A DNA stretch of 64,000 bases from CAYMJA01 sp964391095. Its GTDB lineage: Bacteria > Patescibacteriota > Minisyncoccia > Minisyncoccales > GWA2-38-27. The notes beneath the pieces are model-generated. The model ran no database searches. It was not told the DNA's origin and saw only the letters and a program-made list of their open reading frames with translations. Below are positions 40,061-47,990 of this stretch, in pieces; position 1 is the stretch's first letter; the number at the start of each line of letters is the position of its first letter. Location of the stretch: assembly GCA_964391095.1 (NCBI GenBank), contig CAYMJA010000001.1:28650-92649 (forward strand). Reading direction: 5' to 3'. The position numbers and the translations under genes are program-made.

Positions 40061-42214
40061 TTAATGTCTTTTCCCTTCAATAATTTCCTGGGTAATGCTT
40101 TGGGGCACCTCCTCATAGTGATCAAATTCCATGGTAAAGATTCCCCTGCCTTCAGTTAAGGACCTTAAAGTAGTGGCATATCCAAACATTTCACCTAAAG
40201 GAACTTTAGCGTCAATAATTTTCATATTTAATCTATCTTTAGTTTCTTCAATCTTCCCCCGCCTTGCTGACAAATTTCCAACAATATCTCCTAAAAACTT
40301 TGAAGGAACAATAACTTCTAATTTCATAATTGGTTCCAACAAAACTAATTTTGCCTTTTTTGCTGCTTCTTGAAAAGCCATTGAAGCAGCGATTTTAAAA
40401 GCATTCTCTGAAGAATCGACTTCATGGAAGGAACCGTTATATAAAGCTACTTCTACATCCGTTATTGGATATCCTGCCAAAACCCCTCTATCCATTGCTT
40501 CCTTTACTCCTTTTTTTACTGAAGGAATAAATTCTTTAGGAATAATACCGCTCTTAATTTCATCTATAAATTTAAACCCCTTGCCCTCTTCTTTTGGTTT
40601 AATCCTTAACCAAACATGTCCGTATTGCCCCCTACCTCCACTCTGCCTGATATACTTCCCTTCAGCTTCGCTTTTTTCTCTAATTGTTTCCCTATAAGCA
40701 ACCTGGGGTTTTCCAACTATTGCCTCTACGTTAAATTCTCTTTTCATTCTGTCAATAATAACTTCAAGATGCAATTCACCCATTCCTGAAATAATGGTTT
40801 CTCCGGTCTCTAAATCACTCTTCACTCTAAAGGTCGGGTCTTCCTCTGATAATTTTTTAAGAGATAAAGCTATTTTTTCTTGATCAGCCCGGGATTTTGG
40901 TTCAATGCGTATAGAAATAACTGGTTCTGGAAAAACAATTTTCTCCAGAATAATGGGATTAGCTTCGTCACAAAGAGTATGTCCGGTTTGGGTATTTTTA
41001 AGACCAACGATGGCAGAAATATCTCCAGTAAAAATTTCTTTTACTTCTTCTCTTGCTGCTGCATGCATTCTTAAAATTCGTCCAATTCTTTCTTTTTCGC
41101 CTGTTATTGAGTTTAACAAATAAGATCCGCTTGTCAAGGAACCGGAATATACTCGAAAATAAGTTAAGGTCCCTACATAAGGATCGGCGGCAACTTTAAA
41201 AGCAAGAGCGCTGAATTTCTCTGAATCGTCGGCTTTTCTCTCTATTGCCTGGCCGGTTTTAGGATTAATCCCTTTAACCGCTGGAAGATCCTTTGGGCTA
41301 GGAAGATAATTGCAAATGCCATCTAATAATGGCTGAATTCCTTTATTTTTAAGAGCCGCCCCGCAAAATACTGGAATAAGTTTATATTCTATAGTGGCTT
41401 TTCGTAAAGTCTTTTTTAAATCTTCAACTGAAATTTCTTTACCCTCTAAGTATTTTTCTAAAATCTTCTCATTTTCGGCAACAATTTTTTCAACCAAATT
41501 CCGGCGCCATTTCTTCGCTTCTTTTAATAAATTATCGCTGACTAATTCCCGACCCTCTGGACAAGGTTCGCCTTTCTCATCAAGGAGAATGATTTTTTCT
41601 ACTCTTTGTCCGAAATCGCCTTCAAATTGTAAAGCTTTCATCTCTAAAAGATCAATTACCCCTTTATGATTTTCTTCTTCTCCAATTGGTAGCTGGAGGG
41701 CTACTGCATTTGAAGAAAGTTTTTCTAAAATAGAATCAAAACTCTTTTTAAAAGAAGCTCCTGTTCTATCTAATTTATTTATAAAAGATAATCTCGGCAC
41801 CTTAAATTTATCTGCTTGACGCCAAACGGTCTCGGATTGGGGTTCTACCCCTGCTACCCCATCAAAAACTACTACCGCTCCATCTAAAACCCTCAATGAC
41901 CTCTGAACTTCAGCGGTAAAATCAATATGGCCGGGCGTATCAATAATATTAATGCGGTATTCATTTTGCTTCGCATCTGTTTTGTCTATATTGGTCGGGA
42001 CCCAAAAACAAGTGGTAGCAGCAGAGGTAATAGTAATTCCTCTTTCTCTCTCCTGTTCCATCCAATCCATAATAGCTTGTCCATCATGAACTTCTCCAAT
42101 TTTATAAGAAATCCCAGTGTAAAAAAGCACCCGTTCAGTAACGGTTGTCTTGCCGGCATCAATATGGGCTATTATGCCGATATCACGAACTCTTCCTATT
42201 GGATATTTTCTCAT
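40061..42214 (-). CDS. fusA: Elongation factor G
   Basis: 717 residues. GTPase motifs AHIDAGKTT, DTPGHIDFT and NKLDRTG are intact, and domains IV-V follow (GVLAGYPITDVEVALYNGSFHEVDSSENAFKIAASMAF; LNMKIIDAKVPLGEMFGYATTLRSLTEGRG). It drives translocation and, with RRF, ribosome recycling. The first domain contains the standard G' insertion. Confidence 0.97.
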   Translation of the reverse strand: MRKYPIGRVRDIGIIAHIDAGKTTVTERVLFYTGISYKIGEVHDGQAIMDWMEQERERGITITSAATTCFWVPTNIDKTDAKQNEYRINIIDTPGHIDFTAEVQRSLRVLDGAVVVFDGVAGVEPQSETVWRQADKFKVPRLSFINKLDRTGASFKKSFDSILEKLSSNAVALQLPIGEEENHKGVIDLLEMKALQFEGDFGQRVEKIILLDEKGEPCPEGRELVSDNLLKEAKKWRRNLVEKIVAENEKILEKYLEGKEISVEDLKKTLRKATIEYKLIPVFCGAALKNKGIQPLLDGICNYLPSPKDLPAVKGINPKTGQAIERKADDSEKFSALAFKVAADPYVGTLTYFRVYSGSLTSGSYLLNSITGEKERIGRILRMHAAAREEVKEIFTGDISAIVGLKNTQTGHTLCDEANPIILEKIVFPEPVISIRIEPKSRADQEKIALSLKKLSEEDPTFRVKSDLETGETIISGMGELHLEVIIDRMKREFNVEAIVGKPQVAYRETIREKSEAEGKYIRQSGGRGQYGHVWLRIKPKEEGKGFKFIDEIKSGIIPKEFIPSVKKGVKEAMDRGVLAGYPITDVEVALYNGSFHEVDSSENAFKIAASMAFQEAAKKAKLVLLEPIMKLEVIVPSKFLGDIVGNLSARRGKIEETKDRLNMKIIDAKVPLGEMFGYATTLRSLTEGRGIFTMEFDHYEEVPQSITQEIIEGKRH

Positions 42215-42273
42215 AAAACTTGAAGTTTAAAATTTTAAGAGGAGATGCTCCGCAGGTCTACGAATAATGAGCG

Positions 42274-42407
42274 AGGCAACCTGCTGAGGAGGACACACGG
42301 AGGTAAGCGGCCATGGTTTCCGAGCGAAGCGAGGAAGAGCGAGCCGAGTAAATAAGCTGAATTTTCTCGGTGGGAAAATTCAGCGGTCCTCTGAAGTAGG
42401 TTGCCGA
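42274..42407. repeat. Structured intergenic element between fusA and rpsG
   Basis: An imperfect outer stem (GGCAACCTGCTGAGGAGGA with TCCTCTGAAGTAGGTTGCC) encloses a perfect hairpin CTGAATTTTC/GAAAATTCAG. The left arm CTGAGGAGGACACA resembles CCGAGGGGGACACT of the element at 49643-49792, so the two are probably one family. No gene is seen here. Confidence 0.65.
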
Positions 42408-42412
42408 GCGAT

Positions 42413-42877
42413 TTACCATCTAAAATGAGCAAAAGCTCTATTGGCTTCAGCCATCCGATGGGTATCTGTTTTCTTTTTTACTGCCCAACCAGCATTATTT
42501 GCAGCGTCAATTAATTCAGCAGCTAATTTCTCTTTCATGGGCTTTCCCTTTTTCGACTTAGCTCCTTGAATTATCCAACGCATAGCCAGAGCTAATTTTC
42601 TATTACCCTTTACTTCTCTGGGAACTTGGTAAGTTGCTCCGCCAATTCTTCTGGATTTAACCTCAACTAAGGGTGAAACGTTTTTTAAAGCAATTTCAAA
42701 AACTTCTAAAGGTTCTTTTTTAGTTTTTTCTTTAACAATATCAAAAGCATTATAGACAATCTTTTTGGCTATCGTTTTTTTACCCCGTCTCATGATATAG
42801 TTAATAAACTTGGCAGCATTAGTACTGTTATAAATGAAATCAGGGTTTATTAGATGTCTCTTTATTTTCTTTCCCAT
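42413..42877 (-). CDS. rpsG: Ribosomal protein uS7
   Basis: 154 residues: FINYIMRRGKKTIAKKIVYNAFDIV, VEVKSRRIGGATYQVPREV and the KKKTDTHRMAEANRAFAHFRW end are canonical. It organises the 3' domain of 16S rRNA and lies between rpsL and fusA. Confidence 0.96.
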   Translation of the reverse strand: MGKKIKRHLINPDFIYNSTNAAKFINYIMRRGKKTIAKKIVYNAFDIVKEKTKKEPLEVFEIALKNVSPLVEVKSRRIGGATYQVPREVKGNRKLALAMRWIIQGAKSKKGKPMKEKLAAELIDAANNAGWAVKKKTDTHRMAEANRAFAHFRW

Positions 42878-42933
42878 AATTTTGGGTGGTTAGATGATTA
42901 AGTAATTATTTTTTAAAATAATCTCCTAATATC

Positions 42934-43350
42934 CTATTTTTGCTTCTCTCTCTTTGTTCCATATTTAGAACGAGATTGTTTTCTTCCCTCAACGCCGGCA
43001 GTATCCAAGACTCCCCTTATTATATGATATCTCACCCCTGGTAAATCTTTTACTCTTCCTCCTCTAATAAGCACCACAGAATGCTCTTGAAGATTATGAC
43101 CTTCTCCAGGAATATAAGCCGTAACTTCTGCTCCGTTACTTAGGCGAATTCTGGCTACTTTTCTTAACGCTGAATTAGGTTTTTTGGGTGTTACAGTAAA
43201 AACCCTAAGGCAAACCCCCTTTTTAAACGGTGAGGGATATTTTTTCGGCTTATTTTTAAGAACATTAAACCCAAACCCTAAAACCCGCCTCTTAGAGCGC
43301 TTTTTTATTCTCTTTCTGCCTTTTTTAATAAGTTGATTAATAGTTGGCAT
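42934..43350 (-). CDS. rpsL: Ribosomal protein uS12
   Basis: 138 residues: MPTINQLIKKGRKR start, KGVCLRVFTVTPKKPNSALRKVARIRLSNG with the streptomycin-site Lys in TPKKPNSA, and GHNLQEHSVVLIRGGRVKDLPGVRYHIIRGVLDTAGV. An extra ~10 residues of basic sequence lie near the start. It heads the str cluster. Confidence 0.96.
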   Translation of the reverse strand: MPTINQLIKKGRKRIKKRSKRRVLGFGFNVLKNKPKKYPSPFKKGVCLRVFTVTPKKPNSALRKVARIRLSNGAEVTAYIPGEGHNLQEHSVVLIRGGRVKDLPGVRYHIIRGVLDTAGVEGRKQSRSKYGTKREKQK

Positions 43351-43481
43351 AATAAAAAATCAAAATGTAAAAATCAAAATGCAAAATGAAATATCAAAAA
43401 TCAAAAATAAAATAATTAAACGCTTAACGTTTATCTAAAGCAACTTAGCAAATAAATTTTAAATTGTCAATAATTAAGAAC

Positions 43482-44108
43482 CTAAAACAAGGGAACACCG
43501 ACGATTAAGCTAAAAATCCAGTTGATAATTAAAACTATCCAAGGAAAGAAAAAGAAAATAATAAAAAGTAAAATAAAAATTCCAAATTGATTTAGAAATA
43601 CTTTTACATTTTCTGCTTTTAGCGGCAAAAAAGTAAAAAGAATGTGAGAGCCGTCTAAAGGAGGAATAGGTAATAAATTAAATACCGCCAATAAGATATT
43701 AATATAAACAATGTAAGAAAACATTAAATAAACTCCCGGAAGAGTATATATAACTGGTAAAAATCTTAGAGATAAGCCAAAAATTAAGGCGATTACTAAA
43801 TTTGCTCCTGGCCCGGCTAAAGCCACTTTAGCTTCTCCATATTTTTGGTCTCTAAAATTATATGGATTAATCGGTACAGGTTTTGCCCAGCCAAAAATAA
43901 TTCCTCCACCGGTTAATTTTGTCATTAAAATTAAAAAAATCGGTACAACAACCGAACCAATCGGGTCTAAATGTTTCAAGGGATTTAAAGTCAGACGACC
44001 AGCGTATTTAGCTGTTGGGTCGCCTAAATAATAAGCCATTGCTCCATGAGAAACTTCATGAACAACAATGGAAAAAATTAAAACGATAATTAGAAAAATA
44101 TATTCCAT
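43482..44108 (-). CDS. M50-family (site-2-like) membrane metalloprotease
   Basis: 208 residues from ATG 44108 with about six hydrophobic segments. HEVSHGAMAYYLGDPTAKYAGRLTLNPLKHLDPIG supplies the HExxH zinc site and LLPIPPLDGSHIL the second motif. This is the small M50B rhomboid-like 'peptidase M50' type without a PDZ domain. Substrate unknown. It diverges from rpmB. Confidence 0.9.
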   Translation of the reverse strand: MEYIFLIIVLIFSIVVHEVSHGAMAYYLGDPTAKYAGRLTLNPLKHLDPIGSVVVPIFLILMTKLTGGGIIFGWAKPVPINPYNFRDQKYGEAKVALAGPGANLVIALIFGLSLRFLPVIYTLPGVYLMFSYIVYINILLAVFNLLPIPPLDGSHILFTFLPLKAENVKVFLNQFGIFILLFIIFFFFPWIVLIINWIFSLIVGVPLF

Positions 44109-44167
44109 ACAATTGACTATACCAAAAAATTTTACAAAAGTAAAAATATTTGATAAGATATTTCTAT

Positions 44168-44389
44168 ATGGCAAAACAATGCGCAATTTGCGGAAAAGGA
44201 TCAATAATGGTCCAGCATTTGAAAAAGCTGAGAGGAAAATATAATCCGACAGGCAAAAAAAGAAAATATCCCAATTTACAATGGGTCAGAATTCCCATTG
44301 ATATAAAAAAACCAGCTTATAGAAAATTCGTTGGTAAGCGAATTTTGGCCTGCGCTAAATGCATTAAAGCTTTAGGGAAAAGTAAATAG
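44168..44389 (+). CDS. rpmB: Ribosomal protein bL28
   Basis: 73 residues from ATG 44168 (MAKQCAICGKGSIMVQHLKKLRGKYNPTGKKRKYPNLQWVRIP), zinc form with CAIC and CAKC pairs. An in-frame longer start is rejected. tRNA-Pro begins 4 nt after its stop codon, so both are on one transcript. Confidence 0.95.
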   Translation: MAKQCAICGKGSIMVQHLKKLRGKYNPTGKKRKYPNLQWVRIPIDIKKPAYRKFVGKRILACAKCIKALGKSK

Positions 44390-44393
44390 TTTT

Positions 44394-44466
44394 CGGGGCA
44401 TAGTGTAATGGTTAACATGCGCGCATGGGGTGCGTGTGATTCCCGGTTCGAGTCCGGGTGCCCCGA
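44394..44466 (+). tRNA. tRNA-Pro (GGG)
   Basis: Acceptor CGGGGCA/UGCCCCG, D-stem GUGU/ACAU, anticodon stem CGCGC/GCGUG with loop AUGGGGU (anticodon GGG, G37), T-arm CCCGG-UUCGAGU-CCGGG, discriminator A. CCA is not encoded. It is co-transcribed with rpmB and followed by a terminator at 44483-44509. Confidence 0.95.
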
Positions 44467-44482
44467 CAAATTTTCCCAAATT

Positions 44483-44509
44483 AAAACAGCCGTTATTCAC
44501 GGCTGTTTT
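44483..44509. terminator. Terminator after tRNA-Pro, usable from both strands
   Basis: AAAACAGCCG (44483-44492) and CGGCTGTTTT (44500-44509) form a 10-bp stem with T runs in both orientations. It can end the rpmB-tRNA-Pro transcript and, on the other strand, the 6S-like RNA. Confidence 0.85.
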
Positions 44510-44527
44510 ATTATTACTCCAATAATT

Positions 44528-44664
44528 AGCCCTGCTTTCCTAGAGAGAATCTTCCGGAGAAATTTCTAAGTGGGTATCCACACGCACTTACCACAGCAAG
44601 TACAAATATTGGATTCCCTATTAAACAAGTATAGTCCAGAATCTAACTAGAAAATCACAGGGCT
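44528..44664 (-). ncRNA. ssrS: 6S-like structured RNA
   Basis: No ORF. The minus-strand RNA folds into one long irregular hairpin: closing stem AGCCCUG/CAGGGCU, UUUCUAG/CUAGGAAA, UUCUGGA/UCCGGAA, then an open central bubble (~16 nt on the 5' side, ~13 on the 3' side), then GGGAAUCCA/UGGAUACCC and a terminal GUACUUGC/GUAAGUGC hairpin with a 4-nt loop. A long rod with a central bubble is the architecture of 6S RNA, which mimics an open promoter and binds RNA polymerase. The identity is inferred from shape, not from sequence matching. Confidence 0.55.
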
Positions 44665-44670
44665 ACTTTT

Positions 44671-44700
44671 ATTTTACCGCAGAATCAACGCTGATGTCAA
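44671..44700 (-). promoter_or_regulatory. Promoter of the 6S-like RNA
   Basis: TTGACA (44695-44700), 18-nt spacer, TAAAAT (44671-44676); six nucleotides further is the A that begins the closing stem of the RNA (44664). The promoter lies in the gap directly after the ndk stop codon. Confidence 0.85.
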
Positions 44701-44704
44701 CCCT

Positions 44705-45295
44705 CTAGAACATTATATCTTCCTCAGCGCGTTTGTAATCATAAACATCTTCTGGGGCAAACCAGAAACTTAATTCATGCTCAGCTTCTTCGAGAGTTTC
44801 AGAGGCGTGGACAATATTATGAATTGCTCTTTTATCCCGATTAGCAGCTGTGGCATCATCAACCGAAAAATCACCACGAATCGTTCCCATTTCTGCTTCA
44901 GAAGGCATAGAAGAACCGGCTAATTTTCTTATCATATTAATAGCATGGATTCCTTTAATCGCTATTTTTACCATAGGTCCTGAACACAAATAATCTATCA
45001 ACCATTCGCGAACCTTCTTTCCTATTTCCATAGGATTTTCTGTACCTAACTCTGTCTTAGCATCAAAGCCAAATTCTCTATAATTTTTCAAAGTTTTCTC
45101 GCCCAATCTTTTTATCCATTTTTCGTCTTTTGGATAGTGCCCATCAACCTGCTCTTTGGTCGCCCGAATCATATCCAAAGCAATAATCTTAAGACCTTTC
45201 TTTTCAATTAGAGAAAGGACTTCTCCGATAAGCCCTCTTTTTACGCCATCTGGTTTAATTAATAATAATGTTTTTTCCTCTTTTGGATGCTGCAT
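44705..45295 (-). CDS. ndk: Nucleoside diphosphate kinase with insertion
   Basis: 196 residues against ~140 usually. The core is standard: TLLLIKPDGVKRGLIGEVLSLIEKKGLKIIALDMIR, MRGT-type motif as MGTIRGDFSVD, and the catalytic His in IHNIVHASET. An additional ~45 residues (about 60-100, KDEKWIKRLGEKTLKNYREFGFDA...) lengthen the nucleotide-binding Kpn/lid side, a pattern also seen in some archaeal and CPR enzymes. It converts NDPs to NTPs. Confidence 0.92.
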   Translation of the reverse strand: MQHPKEEKTLLLIKPDGVKRGLIGEVLSLIEKKGLKIIALDMIRATKEQVDGHYPKDEKWIKRLGEKTLKNYREFGFDAKTELGTENPMEIGKKVREWLIDYLCSGPMVKIAIKGIHAINMIRKLAGSSMPSEAEMGTIRGDFSVDDATAANRDKRAIHNIVHASETLEEAEHELSFWFAPEDVYDYKRAEEDIMF

Positions 45296-45376
45296 AAGCG
45301 TTTCGCTAAGTTAAAGGTCTAAAGTCAAAAATTAAAAGTAAAAGATAATAAATACTTTTACCTTAATGCTGCAACT

Positions 45377-46270
45377 TTAGATTTTTAACTTTTGACTTTT
45401 AATTTTTAGTTTGTTTCCATCGGAAAAAATTTTAATATCTCCATCTAAGTCGGTCCTTAAAACTTTTATAGCAAATTTTTCAAGTCTTGCCAATACTTCT
45501 TCGGTAGGATGACCATAGGAATTTTTACCAACTTGAATTACAGCAATCTCAGGACTAACCATTTTAAGAAAAATCTCGCCGGTTGAGTACTTCGAGCCAT
45601 GATGGCCAACCTTTAAAACATCGGAACCCAAATAAATATTATTTTCTATCAATTTATTCTCTACAAATTCCCCTGCGTCTCCGGTAAAAAGAAATGAATT
45701 AGCGTTAAAGACTAATCGAGCAATAATAGAAGTATCATTACTATTTTCAATCTTTTGAGATTCTAAATTTTCAAAAGGATATAAGATATCAAGAAAAATA
45801 CAGGGGTCTGAGCCGGATAAAGATACTCTTTGGCCATGTTTAGCAACAAAAATTTCAGCTCCTTCTTCTTCAATCAATCTCTGCCATTCCTTATATTCAG
45901 CTGTGTTCCGAACAACCCCGGTCCACAAAATGTTTTCAACCTCATATCTTTTTAAAACCTCAATCAAACCAGCCATATGGTCGTGTTCGGGATGAGTTAA
46001 AATTATTAAATCTAAAGTCCTATCATAAAATGGCATTTCTTCGGCTAATTTCTCTAAAACAGCTGAGTCAGGACCTCCGTCAATCAAAATCTGCTGCCCG
46101 GCTGAGTTTTCAATAAAAATACTATCTCCTTGTCCAACATTAAAAAAAATTACTTCAAGCCCTTGGGCTCTGCTCAAATCATAAACTACAACCCAAGTAA
46201 TAAGATTTAAACAAACTAATCCGCCTAGGGTAATAGCAATTTGTTTTTTTGTTTTTTCAGAAAAAAACAT
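45377..46270 (-). CDS. ComEC-like metallo-beta-lactamase-fold protein, membrane anchored
   Basis: 297 residues with one N-terminal membrane helix (about 10-28), then an MBL domain: FFNVGQGDSIFIENSAGQQILIDGGPD, LTHPEHDHMAGLIEVLKRY (the HxHxDH-like metal motif as HPEHDH), FTGDAGEFVENKLI and VLKVGHHGSKYSTGEIFLKMVSPEIAVIQVG. This matches the extracellular nuclease-like C-terminal domain of ComEC, separated from the channel domain. It may degrade one DNA strand during uptake. Confidence 0.82.
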   Translation of the reverse strand: MFFSEKTKKQIAITLGGLVCLNLITWVVVYDLSRAQGLEVIFFNVGQGDSIFIENSAGQQILIDGGPDSAVLEKLAEEMPFYDRTLDLIILTHPEHDHMAGLIEVLKRYEVENILWTGVVRNTAEYKEWQRLIEEEGAEIFVAKHGQRVSLSGSDPCIFLDILYPFENLESQKIENSNDTSIIARLVFNANSFLFTGDAGEFVENKLIENNIYLGSDVLKVGHHGSKYSTGEIFLKMVSPEIAVIQVGKNSYGHPTEEVLARLEKFAIKVLRTDLDGDIKIFSDGNKLKIKSQKLKI

Positions 46271-46325
46271 CCTAACGAAACTGACCGAGATGCGGTCTCG
46301 GATAGATTATTTTTTAGCTTTAACT

Positions 46326-46369
46326 AAATAGCCCAAAACTATCCCAATCGGGATAGTTTTGGGCTATTT
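46326..46369. terminator. Perfect 20-bp hairpin terminator
   Basis: AAATAGCCCAAAACTATCCC (46326-46345) pairs exactly with 46350-46369 around AATC. It lies between the MBL gene and the zinc-ribbon gene; like the palindrome at 2131-2174 it is bidirectional. Confidence 0.75.
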
Positions 46370-46398
46370 ACGCATTTTATAAACCGAACTTTCTCTAA

Positions 46399-46578
46399 CT
46401 AATCTGCTTTTCCTAAAATTCTGAACATTTTAGTACCACACACCGGGCAGGTACCAGTGGCTGCTCTCCTTTTCGCTTTCCCTTTGCCCTTCATAGCTAT
46501 TACTTTGGGATTCTGGATTTTTTGTTTCTTTTTGCACTTTACACAATAACCTATGTATTCTTTTTCTTCCTTAGCCAT
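46399..46578 (-). CDS. DUF5679-type zinc-ribbon protein (59 aa)
   Basis: Read from ATG 46578: MAKEEKEYIGYCVKCKKKQ, then IQNPKVIAMKGKGKAKRRAA and TGTCPVCGTKMFRILGKAD, stop TAG at 46399. Two CxxC pairs make a small zinc ribbon of the type found widely in Patescibacteria and Chloroflexi. Function unknown; a nucleic-acid-binding role is a guess from the fold and basic centre. Confidence 0.85.
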   Translation of the reverse strand: MAKEEKEYIGYCVKCKKKQKIQNPKVIAMKGKGKAKRRAATGTCPVCGTKMFRILGKAD

Positions 46579-46779
46579 AATTTAAGTTAACTAAGAGATT
46601 AAGTTAATTAAGGGACTGGCTTTCGTTTTCTCTTAATCTCTTTATCTCTTAATCTTATCTCTTTTTCTTTTTTTTTCCGACCTTTAATAATAGTTACATT
46701 CTCTATTTTATTATTATACCCTACTTTAAGCAAGAATAGTAGTCAAGCCTTCAGCCAAGGCTTTAGGTGAAGGGTCAAG
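46579..46779. other. Intergenic gap, AT-rich
   Basis: Holds repeats of TTAATCTC/TTAAGAGA text, a TATAAT on the minus strand preceded by GGG, and an imperfect hairpin CCTTCAGCCAAGGCTTTAGGTGAAGG after thiI. No gene is seen. Confidence 0.5.
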
Positions 46780-47973
46780 TTAATACCTTTCAATCTCAAT
46801 TTCTTTAACAATCTCTCTAATTATTCTAACAGTTTCTAATCTTTTTTCTAATTCCTTTATTATTGCTATTTTTCCTTTAGCTGTCTGTGGTTTTGGAGCA
46901 AATACGCTACAGCAATCTTCGTGGGGTTTTATTGAAATTTCAAAAGTTCCTATTTCCCTTGCCAACTTAATCGTTTCCTCCTTATCTTGACTAATTAACG
47001 GTCTTAGTATTAGTATTTTTGTTGCCTCTTCAATGATTTTAATGTTTGGCAGCGTTTGGGAAGCTACCTGGCCTAAACTTTCACCACTAATGAATGCCTG
47101 ACATTTTTCTTTTTTAACAATTTTCTCCCCGACCTTAAGCATCAATCTCCGGTAAAGTAAAATCCTATATTTAACAGGTATCTTGGCTTTAATTTCTAAT
47201 TGAGCTTTCTGGAAAGGGACAAAATAAATTTTAAGATGGGGCTGATAGTTTAAAAAAACTTTTGCCAATTCTTTCACTTTTTCAATGCTGGCTCTGGAAA
47301 CCAAAGGAGCCGAATGAAAATGCAGCCAGATATTCTCCGCTCCCCTTTTAGCGATTAAATAAGCAGCTACCGGAGAATCAATTCCTCCTGAAATTAAAGA
47401 TAAAACTTTGCCTGCGCTTCCCCCTGGAAGCCCACCTGCTCCTTTTATCTTTTTAAAATATAAAAACCAACCCTTTTGTCTAATTTCAATAAAGGTTTCT
47501 CTTTGAGGTCTCGTTAAATCAACTTTTCTTTTTATATTTTTTGCAATTTCTTTAATAACATATTCCCTATTTTCTTTTAACAATCCTTTTCTTGTCCCCA
47601 CACCAAAATTTTGGTAGTGGGGGTCTAATTTTAATCTAATAGCAAAAGTTTTATTTTTCTTTATCCACTTTGGATAGTTCTGAGTTACAAAATCCGAAAA
47701 TCCTTTTAGGGTTGTTTTGGGAAACCATAAACAGTCGGTTAGCCAAACAATTCCAAAAACTTTCTTTATTATCCTTGATGCTTTTTGAATCTCTGAAGTT
47801 TCTATAAAAATTCTTTCCCTAAAAGAATGAATCTTAAAATCTAAACCCCCTTTTTGAAGAAAAAAACAAAGATTTTGGACTAATCTCTTTTGAAAAAGTT
47901 TTTTTACCCCTTCTGATTTCAAAAACAACTCTCCAAAAGCTATTAATATCCCTTTTTTATATCCTTTCTCCAT
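46780..47973 (-). CDS. thiI: tRNA 4-thiouridine synthase ThiI, no rhodanese domain
   Basis: 397 residues: an N-terminal ferredoxin-like/THUMP region (1-170), then PP-loop ATPase SGGIDSPVAAYLIAKRG near 190 and the ISGESLGQVASQTLPNI block. The conserved EDCCSVFAPKPQT cysteines near the end are present, but the rhodanese domain of E. coli ThiI is not, so sulfur must come from another carrier. It makes s4U in tRNA (position 8; tRNAs here carry U8). It follows mnmA. Confidence 0.92.
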   Translation of the reverse strand: MEKGYKKGILIAFGELFLKSEGVKKLFQKRLVQNLCFFLQKGGLDFKIHSFRERIFIETSEIQKASRIIKKVFGIVWLTDCLWFPKTTLKGFSDFVTQNYPKWIKKNKTFAIRLKLDPHYQNFGVGTRKGLLKENREYVIKEIAKNIKRKVDLTRPQRETFIEIRQKGWFLYFKKIKGAGGLPGGSAGKVLSLISGGIDSPVAAYLIAKRGAENIWLHFHSAPLVSRASIEKVKELAKVFLNYQPHLKIYFVPFQKAQLEIKAKIPVKYRILLYRRLMLKVGEKIVKKEKCQAFISGESLGQVASQTLPNIKIIEEATKILILRPLISQDKEETIKLAREIGTFEISIKPHEDCCSVFAPKPQTAKGKIAIIKELEKRLETVRIIREIVKEIEIERY

Positions 47974-47990
47974 AATTTATTGTTCATTGT

